Source: Catellatospora bangladeshensis
Lineage (GTDB): Bacteria; Actinomycetota; Actinomycetes; Mycobacteriales; Micromonosporaceae
Reading direction: 5' to 3'
Assembly: GCF_016862575.1 (NCBI RefSeq)
Contig: NZ_BONF01000012.1
Span: forward strand, 124,001 to 188,000
Length of the DNA: 64,000 nucleotides
Below the pieces are notes generated by a model, which saw only the letters and a list, made by a program, of their open reading frames with translations, made no database searches and had not been told where the DNA came from. The position numbers were made by a program, and so were the translations under genes. Shown here piece after piece: positions 14,673 through 22,607 of the stretch (its first letter is position 1; the number at the start of each line of letters is the position of its first letter).

Positions 14673-15604
14673 CCGGCCACCAGCAGCACCTTGCCGACGT
14701 GCGCGCCGGCGGCCACGACCGCCTGCGCGGCGGCCGCCTCGGCCAGCGGCAGGGTGCGATCGACCACCGGCCGGATCGCGCCGGACTCCAGCAGCGGCCA
14801 CACGTCCCTGCGTACCCCGGCGACGATCTCGGCCTTCTCCGCCGCCGGGCGGGCGCGCAGCGCGGTCGCCGCCACGCTCGCCCGCTTCGCCAGCAGGGCG
14901 CCCAGGTTCAGCTCCGCCTTCGTGCCGCCCTGCAGCCCGATCACCACGAGCCGCCCGCCGGTCGCCAGCGCCCGCACGTTGCGCTCCAGGTACGACGCGC
15001 CCATGATGTCGAGCACCACATCCGCGCCGACCTCGGTGAAATCGTCGACGGTGTAGTCCAGGCACACGTCCGCGCCCAGCTCCCGCAGCCGCTCGTGCTT
15101 GACCGCCCGCGCCGTCGTCACCACCCGCGCACCCAGCGCCTTGGCGTACTGGATCGCGAACGTGCCGATGCCGCTCCCGCCGCCGTGGATCAGCACGGTC
15201 TCCCCGGCTTGCAGGCCCGCCACCATGGTCAGGTTCGACCAGACCGTGCACGCCACCTCGGGCAGACCGCCCGCGGTCACCACGTCGATCCCGGACGGCA
15301 CCGGCAGCACGTGCGCGGCGGGCACGGCCACCAGCTCGGCGTAGCCGCCGCCGCCCAGCAGGGCGCACACCTCGGCGCCGTCGCGCCAGCCACCGGCGGC
15401 GTGCACGACGGTGCCGGAGCACTCCAGGCCGGGATACTCCGGTGCGCCGGGCGGGGGCGGGTAGAAGCCGGCCACCTGGAGCAGGTCGGCGCGGTTCACG
15501 GCGGTGGCCGCTGTCCGGATCAGGACCTCATCCGGGCCCGGCACCGGGTCCGGCACCTCTGACCAGGCCAGTTCGCCCTTGGTGGGGATCGTCATCGCGC
15601 GCAC
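14669..15604 (-). CDS. NAD(P)H quinone oxidoreductase, zinc-free MDR family (PIG3 type)
   Basis: The protein is about 311 residues in the medium-chain dehydrogenase superfamily. It shows the GroES-like start MTIPTKGELAW with AATAVNRADLLQ, the nucleotide-binding VLIHGGGSGIGTFAIQ, and a tail GKVLLVA, as in PIG3/TP53I3-like quinone reductases. No zinc ligands are evident. Such enzymes reduce quinones or other activated ketones with NADPH. The start is either the GTG at 15604 (VRAMTIP, matching the family's usual MRAITI) or the ATG at 15595. The gene is monocistronic. Confidence 0.85.
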   Translation of the reverse strand: MRAMTIPTKGELAWSEVPDPVPGPDEVLIRTAATAVNRADLLQVAGFYPPPPGAPEYPGLECSGTVVHAAGGWRDGAEVCALLGGGGYAELVAVPAAHVLPVPSGIDVVTAGGLPEVACTVWSNLTMVAGLQAGETVLIHGGGSGIGTFAIQYAKALGARVVTTARAVKHERLRELGADVCLDYTVDDFTEVGADVVLDIMGASYLERNVRALATGGRLVVIGLQGGTKAELNLGALLAKRASVAATALRARPAAEKAEIVAGVRRDVWPLLESGAIRPVVDRTLPLAEAAAAQAVVAAGAHVGKVLLVAG

Positions 15605-15679
15605 CCGACCATCTTCTCCCAGAACCGGCACGGGCATGAGCGCGGCGCGTCTGGCACACTGGTCGTCGGCGATGTGCCG

Positions 15680-15766
15680 GGAGGGTTCGCCTAGTGGCCG
15701 ATGGCGGTGGTCTTGAAAACCACTAAGGCAGCGATGTCTTCAAGGGTTCGAATCCCTTACCCTCCG
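15680..15766 (+). tRNA. tRNA-Ser(TGA)
   Basis: An 87-nt cloverleaf with acceptor GGAGGGT/ACCCTCC, anticodon loop CTTGAAA (TGA), a long class II variable arm and the T-loop GGTTCGAATCC. Discriminator is G; CCA is not encoded. It decodes UCA. Confidence 0.95.
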
Positions 15767-15788
15767 CCGAGGAGCAGTACAGACGCAG

Positions 15789-15828
15789 CCAGGGGCTGAC
15801 GGGGAGAGATCTCTCCGTCAGCCCCTGG
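15789..15828 (+). terminator. Hairpin terminator after tRNA-Ser(TGA)
   Basis: CCAGGGGCTGACGG and CCGTCAGCCCCTGG form a 14-bp stem extended by AGAGA/TCTCT with a 2-nt bulge, 22 bp downstream of the tRNA. GTT follows; no long U-tract. Confidence 0.8.
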
Positions 15829-15979
15829 TTCGTGGGGGTGTCCTGCGCCCGCGATGGCGCGCGGTGACCAGCGAAACCGACCATCTGCGCAGGTCACGGC
15901 CGGTAGCCTGGGCGCAGGATACGTCGCGGCCGGTACTGGCGCCCGCGGCACATCGGACGGTCGTCGACGGGGGACGGAC

Positions 15980-16444
15980 ATGCATCTCGATCTCGCTGGG
16001 TGGAGGACCGCACCGGTCCGCAAGGGCTGGGTCGTGGGGCCGCTTGATTTCGGGCGGCTGCCGAGCGGAACGCTGGATTCAGTCATATTGCGCGGCACCG
16101 CACCGAGTTCGGAGGAGGGCAAGGCCTACCTGTTCGATGTCCGGTTCGCCGCGCCGCCCCCGCCTGACGTCGCCGAGGTCATGAGCGCCGAGGCTTGGAC
16201 GCCCATCACCGGCGGGGGCGCGATTATCCAGCGCGGGTCGTTCGAGATCGGGCACTTCTTGGGGCTGGACCAGGGACGCAGCATGAAGCTGGATGGGGCG
16301 AAGCGGGAGTTCCGGGTGCTCGCCCAAGAGGTGAACGTCGGTGACCATCGCGACTCGATGGGGATCTCGATGGCGGCCCAGGACCGGCGCAACTACGTCG
16401 GTGCGGCGTTCATCGCCGGAGTGGGCACGACCACGCTGCACTGA
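15980..16444 (+). CDS. Hypothetical protein
   Basis: The 154-residue soluble protein is not recognised. It starts MHLDLAGWRTAP and is rich in short beta strands (KGWVVGPLDFGRLPSG, AYLFDVRF, REFRVLAQEVNVG). No signal peptide, membrane helix or catalytic motif is visible. The ATG at 15980 is preceded by GGGGGA at 8 bp, which is better than upstream frame extensions. It lies between tRNA-Ser and the convergent HTH-GPP34 gene. Confidence 0.55.
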   Translation: MHLDLAGWRTAPVRKGWVVGPLDFGRLPSGTLDSVILRGTAPSSEEGKAYLFDVRFAAPPPPDVAEVMSAEAWTPITGGGAIIQRGSFEIGHFLGLDQGRSMKLDGAKREFRVLAQEVNVGDHRDSMGISMAAQDRRNYVGAAFIAGVGTTTLH

Positions 16445-16460
16445 CGGGCAGCCGAGCGGC

Positions 16461-17477
16461 TCAGGGCAGCGGCTTGATGGCGCGTTCCGCGATCGCCCGG
16501 TCCACGGCAGCGACCACCTCGCGGGTCCACGGCGGCAGCGTTGCGGCCAGGCCCTCGATGCGCTGCCTCATCTGCGCCCTGGGCAGCTTCACCAGGATGC
16601 ACTCGTGCCCCTCGGTGACGTCGACCAGCGCCGCCAGGATCACCGTCGGCACGTCCTCGGCTTCGACCCTGGTCAGCACGCGGCGCAGGCTGCTCGCGGG
16701 CGCTCCGGCGGCCGGATCCGCACTCGGCCGGTAGCGCAGCTTGCGGCCGAGCCAGCGCAGGGGCGAACGGCTGTCCTCCGGCGTGACCAGCCCGGCGTCC
16801 TCCAGCCGCTGGCTGACCTGGCGTAGCGCCTCCGCCTGCAGGTCGCGTACCCAGCGCCAGAGCTGCTGGTCCCGCCGCTCGGGGTCGGCCGTGGCGATGA
16901 GGTCGGCGAAGACGGCGTACGGGTGGCCGGTGCGGTCGGCGGAGTCGTCGACCACGACCCGCTCGCCCACCGTGATCAGCCCGGCCTGAGCCAGCTCGAT
17001 GAGAATCGCGCCCGCCACACCCAGCCCCAGGGAGCTCTCGCCGATGTAGGCGTCGCCGTCCCGGTCGTGGTTGACGAGGAAGAACTCCTCGGCCAGCCCG
17101 AGCCGGCCGTCGCCCTCGGCCGTGGACTGCGCCGCGGCGGCGGCCGCCCGGCCCGTCTGCGCCGCCTGGCGGGTGTTCTTCGGCTCGGCCTTGCGGGCCG
17201 CGATCCACAGCTCCTGGAACCGGGCGACCTCGGCGCCGTGCAGGCAGGCGACGACCGCGAGCAGATGCTGCTGCGACCCGAGATGCGGGGCGCGCAGGAC
17301 CTTGTTCACGGTGTTGTGCGACAGCGTCACCCGTTCGCCGGATCCGGGTGGCAGCTCTCTGACCCGGCGGCTGATCCGGTCGGCGATGGTGCGGCAGCTC
17401 GGCTCGTCGGCGGCTATGTACAGCTCCTCGAGTGCGAGCAGAAGTGCCCGTGCCGGTTCCGTCAGCGACTCGGCCAT
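16461..17477 (-). CDS. HTH-like N-terminal domain fused to GOLPH3/GPP34 domain
   Basis: The protein is 338 residues. The first 100 residues look like a helix-turn-helix regulator domain common in Actinobacteria (RTIADRISRRV, LSHNTVNKVLRAPHLGSQQ, then a helical tail). An Ala-rich linker leads to a GPP34 domain from about 125: EEFFLVNHDRDGDAYIGESS and GLGVAGAILIELAQAGLIT. Eukaryotic GOLPH3 binds PI4P and tethers Golgi enzymes; bacterial homologues are widespread in Actinobacteria but poorly understood. The fusion could couple membrane-lipid sensing to DNA or protein binding. This is inference. The upstream region carries repeated TGTCAC sites. Confidence 0.75.
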   Translation of the reverse strand: MAESLTEPARALLLALEELYIAADEPSCRTIADRISRRVRELPPGSGERVTLSHNTVNKVLRAPHLGSQQHLLAVVACLHGAEVARFQELWIAARKAEPKNTRQAAQTGRAAAAAAQSTAEGDGRLGLAEEFFLVNHDRDGDAYIGESSLGLGVAGAILIELAQAGLITVGERVVVDDSADRTGHPYAVFADLIATADPERRDQQLWRWVRDLQAEALRQVSQRLEDAGLVTPEDSRSPLRWLGRKLRYRPSADPAAGAPASSLRRVLTRVEAEDVPTVILAALVDVTEGHECILVKLPRAQMRQRIEGLAATLPPWTREVVAAVDRAIAERAIKPLP

Positions 17478-18026
17478 GTCGTCCCCGCTCCAGATTGGTC
17501 AGTCGCCAGGCATGTCGATGCGTGAAGACGTCATCCTAGATGCGTTGCGCGCTGTCACGAAATGTCACGCGGCCGTCCAGCGGTGTTCCCGTGCGCGGTA
17601 ACGAGGTCTGGACCAGGGATTACGTGACCATGCGGGATTGGTCACCGCTGTCACGGATTGGCACAACGGCGGCCGGCCGGCGGCGTCCGGGCCTTCTCCG
17701 GTGTCCGTGTCTGCACTGTCATGTCACCGAAGAGCGGCTTCCGGAATCAGCTTTGTCCGCCGCTGTCTCCGCCGATGCCGGATGACGACCGAGCGTGGCC
17801 ATTCGTGTCCAACTGTGTCATGGGCTCTGGAAGCCTGCCCGGCCGTGGCCGAGAGTCGATGGTGAGCGATTCGCGGCCCCACCGGGGGCGGCGGATCGCT
17901 ATTCCGATCAGTGCGCCATCAGAGCCGGCGGTGCGGGCGGCCGGGTGGTGCGGGACAGGGGAGCGGGTATGGAGACGCACTTTCGGGGGAGCGACGGTGG
18001 CTCGGCGGTTCGAGGGGGCCGGTGAC
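17478..18026. other. 549-bp divergent intergenic region with repeated TGTCAC sites
   Basis: Between the HTH-GPP34 gene and a small plus-strand gene I see no convincing coding sequence, though the plus-strand frame is open. TGTCAC occurs at 17553, 17563 (exactly 10 bp apart), 17649 and 17722, with TGTCA at 17717. Such phased half-sites suggest binding of a regulator near the GPP34 promoter. Confidence 0.45.
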
Positions 18027-18308
18027 ATGACGACGTACGAGCAGGAGTGGGGCGCGGCGGCCGGGTGGGGACACGGCACGCGCGGCGGGCTGACGGCCGG
18101 CATCGACGGGCTGCTCCGCCGGTCGGGGCAGGCGGCCGAGGCTGAGGCGTACGTGCCGGTCGTCTCGTTCCTGCGGCGGGCGCGGGAGGTGTCGGCCGGC
18201 GGTGACGAGCGCGGCGCGGTGGCGCTGCTGCGGCTGGCCGCGGAGGTGGCCGAACCGGCCGTGTCGGTCGCGGACAGCATCACCGCGCTGATTCCCGCGG
18301 TCCGATGA
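18027..18308 (+). CDS. Small hypothetical protein
   Basis: A 93-residue acidic to neutral protein starting MTTYEQEWGAAAGWGHG, followed by an Ala/Glu/Arg-rich helical part (SFLRRAREVSAGGDERGAV and AALLRLAAEVAEP-like repeats). A good ribosome site GAGGGGG lies 8 bp before the ATG, which is the main support for the gene and for this start. No known domain is recognised. It faces the 51-residue minus-strand peptide gene across 80 bp. Confidence 0.6.
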   Translation: MTTYEQEWGAAAGWGHGTRGGLTAGIDGLLRRSGQAAEAEAYVPVVSFLRRAREVSAGGDERGAVALLRLAAEVAEPAVSVADSITALIPAVR

Positions 18309-18388
18309 GCGGGCATGCCGCCGCGGGTGCGGAGGCCCCCTGCCGGGTCCGGCGGGGGACTTCCCTCCCCGCCGGGCCCGGCCGGTCG

Positions 18389-18544
18389 TCAGCAGTAGGT
18401 GTGGCTGCCGCTGCTGCCCCAGGAGCAGGTGTCGATCGTGGTGCCGGCGGCGTTGCGCTGGTACGCGGTGTCGCCGGTGTTGTTCCACACGTGGGCGGCC
18501 GCGCCGCTGAGAGCGGCGGCAAGCCCGGTCAGCCTGTTCTGCAA
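18389..18544 (-). CDS. Small Cys-containing peptide of 51 residues (unrecognised)
   Basis: A TTG start has AGGAGA 7 bp upstream and opens a 51-codon frame with almost all codons ending in G or C. The first 17 residues are short and hydrophobic (LTGLAAALSGAAA). The rest is Thr/Ser/Asn-rich (HVWNNTGDTAYQ) and ends TCSWGSSGSHTYC with two cysteines, the second being the last residue. No ATG, GTG or TTG occurs between this TTG and the in-frame stop upstream (near 18611). It could be a precursor or small disulfide peptide. No modification genes are adjacent, so a RiPP role is only a possibility. Confidence 0.5.
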   Translation of the reverse strand: MQNRLTGLAAALSGAAAHVWNNTGDTAYQRNAAGTTIDTCSWGSSGSHTYC

Positions 18545-18763
18545 GGGTGGTTCTCCTGGTCCTGACGGCGGAGCCGCGGACGGGGTCGTAACGGCCCGTC
18601 GGGCTCACGGTGACCGGAGAAGGCCGCCTGGCCGGACGGTGTGACCGGTGGGGCGGCCGGGCGGAGGACTGGACACTCCTGCGCGCTCGCGCGTGGCCTT
18701 ACATTGAGGGGGTGCGGCCCTCGGACCCAGGATGTTCGAGGGCCGCACCCGTTCAGTGCCGGA

Positions 18764-19036
18764 TCAGGCCGCGGCCAGTCGGCAGGCGACGTCCGCCGTG
18801 GCCGGCGGCACGGCGAGCAGGGTGAGCTGCGTGGTGCACAGCGTGTACGAGATGTCGCCCAGGGTGCAGGCGAGGCCGTGCTCCAGCCCGCCGAAGCCCT
18901 GCGCGGCCAGGTACGCGCTGCAGTCGCCCGGCGTGGCGTGGGCCGGGGTGGCCGCGATCGCGGAAGCCCCGGCGAATGCCACGACCGCCGCTCCGATGAC
19001 CGCGATCCGCTTGGCGATGCCGCTACGGTTGCGCAT
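18764..19036 (-). CDS. Small secreted four-cysteine protein
   Basis: A 90-residue preprotein has a clear Sec signal peptide: positive start RNRSGIAKR, hydrophobic core IAVIGAAVVAFAGASAIAA and cleavage after AHA. The mature part of about 56 residues has four cysteines (DC, AC, LC and AC contexts) in a compact layout that suggests two disulfides. The ATG at 19036 has GGAGGTGTG 6 bp upstream. The family is not recognised. It lies in a run of small genes between the HTH-GPP34 and FhuF-like genes. Confidence 0.75.
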   Translation of the reverse strand: MRNRSGIAKRIAVIGAAVVAFAGASAIAATPAHATPGDCSAYLAAQGFGGLEHGLACTLGDISYTLCTTQLTLLAVPPATADVACRLAAA

Positions 19037-19312
19037 CGTCACACCTCCATAACTAGGAGTGATAGGTACCTGGGAACCTATCGACGAGCGCGGATCGGCG
19101 GTAGTGGGGAACCACCCCTTCGGCGGCGAATGAATGCTCGCTGGTGGGGCGAGCTGCCGGACTCATTCTGTTCATCGAATGTGGATGGTGGCCTGGCCAC
19201 CGCCGAGTGGCCCGGCGCTGACCATTCATGATCGATATGAGCGAAGCTCGGTCTCATCTTCCGAGACGCCGAGATGTCCCCGATAGCGTGAAGATCGCCG
19301 GAGGGTGGCGGG

Positions 19313-20140
19313 TCAGCGGAGGCAGCAGCCGGAGCAGACCTTGGGCTGCGGCAGGGTGAACGCCAGGCAGCAGGTGCGCCGGTGCACGGTGGGCAGGCCG
19401 GCCTCGTCCGAGCCGATGTCCACCAGGTCGCTCAGCTCTAGCGCGTCGAGCAGCGTGCCCGCGATCTCGGGAGCGGGGCCGTGCAGGGCGTGGCCGCTGC
19501 GCAGCACCGCGTACGCGATGCCGGAGGCGACCGAGCCGAGCAGGGTGCGCCGGCCGACCTTGACCCCGGCGCGGATGCGCTCGGACAGCGGGTCGAGGTG
19601 GCCCTCGAGCAGGCTCGTGCGCAGCGTCTTGAGCAGCACGGTCTCGTCCGGGACGACGGTGATGCCGGGCACGTTCACGTGCGCCAGCGGGTCGTCGGGG
19701 AGCACCGCGACCTGCGGGTGGTGCAGGCCGAGCTGGACCAGGGCGGTGCCGGGCGCGCCGCCGAAGCGCACCGCGACGCGGTCGGCGTCGACCAGCGGGA
19801 CCCGGCGGGCCACCGCCCAGCTCAGCACGGCGGGCATGGCGAGCCAGTAGCTGTACGACTTCCAGGCCAGCGTCGCCGCGGCATGCGGGGCGGCGCCCCA
19901 GCGCTGGACGGCGGTGTCGAAGAAGGCCGGCAGCGCGGAACCGTCGAGCAGGGCGCCGGCCGGGGTCCAGCCCCGGGTGTCCGAGATCACGAGCGGATCG
20001 GCGAGGCCGTGGACCGCGTTGAACCCGCTGCGACGGCGCACTGCACTGAGCGTGACGTTGAGGGGGCGCAGGGCGTCGGTCAGGAGCAGTGGCGTCAGCG
20101 TACGCACCCGGTCCTCACCGTTCCCTTCCAGCCCAGACAC
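19313..20140 (-). CDS. FhuF-like (2Fe-2S) siderophore-iron reductase family protein
   Basis: The 275-residue protein has a divergent FhuF-type body and ends in the diagnostic RRTCCLAFTLPQPKVCSGCC: C257-C258, C269 and C272 follow the CC-x10-C-x2-C ligand pattern of the FhuF [2Fe-2S] cluster. FhuF-type proteins reduce ferric siderophores in the cytosol or at the membrane to free iron. An IdeR/DtxR-type iron box sits 36 bp upstream, so expression should rise in iron starvation. The GTG at 20140 is the first start; a GTG at 20107 with GGTGAGG upstream is an alternative. No siderophore genes are adjacent. Confidence 0.88.
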   Translation of the reverse strand: MSGLEGNGEDRVRTLTPLLLTDALRPLNVTLSAVRRRSGFNAVHGLADPLVISDTRGWTPAGALLDGSALPAFFDTAVQRWGAAPHAAATLAWKSYSYWLAMPAVLSWAVARRVPLVDADRVAVRFGGAPGTALVQLGLHHPQVAVLPDDPLAHVNVPGITVVPDETVLLKTLRTSLLEGHLDPLSERIRAGVKVGRRTLLGSVASGIAYAVLRSGHALHGPAPEIAGTLLDALELSDLVDIGSDEAGLPTVHRRTCCLAFTLPQPKVCSGCCLR

Positions 20141-20175
20141 GCGGTTACGCGGGGTAGGCGCTCACTGTACCCCGA

Positions 20176-20194
20176 TAAGGCTAGCCTAACCAGA
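20176..20194 (-). promoter_or_regulatory. DtxR/IdeR iron box
   Basis: Read on the minus strand, TCTGGTTAGGCTAGCCTTA matches the iron-box consensus TTAGGTTAGGCTAACCTAA at 15 of 19 positions, including the whole core GGTTAGGCTA. It lies 36 bp before the FhuF-like start. Confidence 0.8.
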
Positions 20195-20376
20195 CCAAGA
20201 CCAGTTTACGCCACTTAGCTCACCGAGTGTCACGTCTGGCATGGTTCCGGATGCTGCCGCACCGGCTGGCCGCTTGTCAGCTTGTCAAGGCATATGTCAG
20301 GTAATCAGCAGTTCTCCTCAGCTGATGCTCCGGCCGCGAAGAATGAGGATTCACGACAAGCGGAGGAGGGGGCGAG

Positions 20377-21378
20377 GTGTGGCATGACCGAGCGGAGCGG
20401 GATCGGGTCATGAGCGTTTCGCCGGTGGAGCGTGCCGTTGAGGCCTTCGCTACGGAACTCGGCCGATGGCGCATCGACCGCGGCATGACGAAGAAGCAGC
20501 TCGCCAGCAGGATGGGCTTTGATCCCTCGTACATCAGCCACATAGAGGGCCGAAGACATCGGCCCACGGAGGACTTCGCGCGGCGGGCTGAGGCGGTGCT
20601 CAACGCCGGCGGCGCCATCTGGCGCCGCTTCCAGGAGTACGAGGAGGCGAGGCAGGCCCGCGGCCCGGCGACCCTGCTCACCCGCGAGCCGGCGGTGCCG
20701 GCCCAGTGGCTGCCGCCGGGCACCGGCCTGGTGGTCGAGCTGGAGGAGGCGCAGCTGACCTACGTCGGCGGCGACTACCAGGTCATCGTGCGGCGGGCGC
20801 TCTACAACGCCGGGAACGAGCCGGTGACGCGTTACCTCATCCGGGTCGCGGTGGACCGCTACCCGGGCCAGCCGCAGCGCTCCAACGACCACCACCGGGC
20901 CCACCCGCTGGCGCTGGAGGAGCTGAGCCTGGTGGCGTACTGCGGAGACCCCGGGGCGGCCGAGCCGATGGTGTGGCGGGCGAAGCAGGACCGGGACGCG
21001 TTCAAGGAGATCTGGCTGCTGTTCGAGAACACCGACGGCCGGTTTCCGCTCTACCCCGGCGAGCGGACCACGGTCGAGTATCGCTACCGCGTGCCCGAGC
21101 TGAAGTGGGGCACCTGGTTCGAGCGGGCGGTGCGGCTGCCCACGCGGCGGCTCGTGGTGCAGATGCGCTTCCCGGCGTTCCTGGACCCCCAGGTGTGGGG
21201 GGTGGAGACGTCCATGGCCGCCGAGGAGGCGCCGCTGCGTACGCCCATCGTGCGCGAGCTGGAGTCCGAGCAGGCGGTGTTCACCTGGCGCACGGAGGAC
21301 CCGTCGCTGAACGCGCGGTTCCAGCTGCAATGGCGGTTCCGGGCGGTGACGTCGGCTCCGCCGGTGCCCGCACGTTGA
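20377..21378 (+). CDS. XRE-family HTH regulator with large C-terminal domain
   Basis: The 333-residue protein has an N-terminal HTH (about 20-75) with KKQLASRMGFDPSYISHIEG, the classical XRE recognition pattern. The remaining 240 residues form an unrecognised beta-rich domain (VVELEEAQLTYVGGDYQVIV, RRALYNAGNEPVTRYLIRV, PELKWGTWFERAVRLPT). This is probably a ligand-binding or interaction module. The GTG at 20377 follows GGAGGAGGGGG, so it is preferred to the ATG at 20410. TTGTCA repeats near 20274-20285 may be its operator. It ends at a strong bidirectional terminator. Confidence 0.8.
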   Translation: MWHDRAERDRVMSVSPVERAVEAFATELGRWRIDRGMTKKQLASRMGFDPSYISHIEGRRHRPTEDFARRAEAVLNAGGAIWRRFQEYEEARQARGPATLLTREPAVPAQWLPPGTGLVVELEEAQLTYVGGDYQVIVRRALYNAGNEPVTRYLIRVAVDRYPGQPQRSNDHHRAHPLALEELSLVAYCGDPGAAEPMVWRAKQDRDAFKEIWLLFENTDGRFPLYPGERTTVEYRYRVPELKWGTWFERAVRLPTRRLVVQMRFPAFLDPQVWGVETSMAAEEAPLRTPIVRELESEQAVFTWRTEDPSLNARFQLQWRFRAVTSAPPVPAR

Positions 21379-21387
21379 CAACGAAAG

Positions 21388-21415
21388 ACGAGGCCCGCCG
21401 GAAGGCGGGCCTCGT
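21388..21415. terminator. Bidirectional terminator
   Basis: ACGAGGCCCGCC-GGAA-GGCGGGCCTCGT, a 12-bp perfect stem with a tetraloop followed by TCGTC, lies between the convergent XRE and flavohemoprotein genes. Confidence 0.85.
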
Positions 21416-21431
21416 TCGTCGTACGGGCCGG

Positions 21432-22544
21432 TCAGTGGTCGCTGAACGCGTCGTACCGGACGCGCGTCTGGGGCACCTTGAGCTGCGTCAGGCAGCGCAG
21501 CGTCGAGCGGACCATGTTCGGCGAGCCGGACACGAAGAAGTCGTGCTCCATCCACGGCCCGAAGCGGTTGAGCGCGTCGGTCACGGTGCCCTCCTCGCCG
21601 CCCCAGCCCGGGTCGTCGCTGCACACCGGCACGATGGACAGCCACGGGTACGCCGCCGCCAGGGCCTGCAGCGAGCCGAGGTCGTATAGGTCGTCCCGGT
21701 CGCGGGCGCCGAAGAAGACGTGCACCCAGCGGGTGCGGTTGAACGTGGTCAGGTCCTCCAGCAGCGCCTTGATCGGTGACAGCCCGGTGCCGCCGGCCAC
21801 GAAGACGATGTCGCGGGTGGAACGCCGGTCCAGCACCATGGTGCCCATCGGCGCGGCCAGCCGCAGCAGGTCCCCGGCCTGCACCCGGCGCACCAGCGCG
21901 CCGGACACCCAGCCCGCGCCCAGCGCCCGCACGTGCAGGTCCATGGTGTTGTCGGTGCGCGGCGCGTTCGCCACCGAATAGGTGCGCCACACCCGCGGGT
22001 GGAACTTCGGCACCTCGACCGACAGGTACTGCCCGGCCCGGTACTCCAGCTGCTGGAACGGCCGCACGGTGAGCACCGCGATGTCGCGGGAACGGCGCTC
22101 GTGCGCCACCACCTCGGCGTGCCACCAGGCCGGGTTGCTGTCGGCGGTGGCGCCGGACAGCATCTTGCGGGCGATCACGTCGTACGCGTCACGCCAGGCC
22201 TGCTCGTACTCGTGGCTCCACTCCGGCCCGGCGAACGTCCGGATCGCCTCCAGCAGCGCGGCGCCGATCACCTCGTAGTGCTCCGGCACCACCTGGAACT
22301 TCCGGTGGTCGCGGCCGAGCGAGCGGAGGTACTCGTCGAAGCGGTCCGGGTCGTCGACCGATTGCACCGCGGTGACGATCGCCCCCAGCAGTCTGGCTCG
22401 CTGCACGTCCATCGTCACCGGGAACATGTCACGGATCCCCGGGTTGTTGAGGAAGATCCGCGCGTAGAAGTAGCCGGCCACCTTGTCCTGTTGCTCCTCG
22501 ACAAGGGTCCAGCTCTCTTTCAACAGCCGCTGAAGGTCACTCAC
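21432..22544 (-). CDS. Flavohemoprotein-like globin-reductase (NO dioxygenase family)
   Basis: The 370-residue protein joins an N-terminal globin (about 1-135) to a ferredoxin-reductase module. The globin has TyrB10 in YFYARIF (Y25/Y27 region) and proximal H80 in DHRKFQVVPEHY. The reductase has FAD motif RTYSVANAP, NAD(P) motif VAGGTGLSP and the end SGSPNMVRS. Flavohemoproteins turn NO plus O2 into nitrate; some relatives act in sulfide or other redox stress. The protein is slightly shorter than E. coli Hmp (396 aa). The GTG at 22544 (MSDLQRLLKESW) is the natural start. It is divergent from a CPBP protease gene across a 63-bp gap holding a palindrome. Confidence 0.85.
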   Translation of the reverse strand: MSDLQRLLKESWTLVEEQQDKVAGYFYARIFLNNPGIRDMFPVTMDVQRARLLGAIVTAVQSVDDPDRFDEYLRSLGRDHRKFQVVPEHYEVIGAALLEAIRTFAGPEWSHEYEQAWRDAYDVIARKMLSGATADSNPAWWHAEVVAHERRSRDIAVLTVRPFQQLEYRAGQYLSVEVPKFHPRVWRTYSVANAPRTDNTMDLHVRALGAGWVSGALVRRVQAGDLLRLAAPMGTMVLDRRSTRDIVFVAGGTGLSPIKALLEDLTTFNRTRWVHVFFGARDRDDLYDLGSLQALAAAYPWLSIVPVCSDDPGWGGEEGTVTDALNRFGPWMEHDFFVSGSPNMVRSTLRCLTQLKVPQTRVRYDAFSDH

Positions 22545-22577
22545 GTTCGTAACGATGTCAACGCGCTGCGTACTCGC

Positions 22578-22596
22578 GTCGCACAGACTGTGCGAC
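22578..22596. promoter_or_regulatory. Palindromic operator candidate in divergent promoter
   Basis: GTCGCACA-GAC-TGTGCGAC is a perfect 8-bp inverted repeat with a 3-bp centre, placed between the divergent flavohemoprotein and CPBP genes. It is 12 bp from the CPBP start, so a bound repressor would cover that promoter. Confidence 0.5.
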
Positions 22597-22607
22597 CCTC
22601 TTATGTC

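Noticed and set aside
17658-18026. N-terminal extension of the small gene at 18027
   Set aside because: The in-frame extension has Arg/Pro-rich shadow-like composition, while a strong ribosome site sits exactly before the ATG at 18027.
18389-18544. Calling the 51-residue peptide a lanthipeptide or other RiPP precursor
   Set aside because: No modification, protease or export genes lie nearby, and the leader is too short to assign a class; kept as unrecognised peptide.
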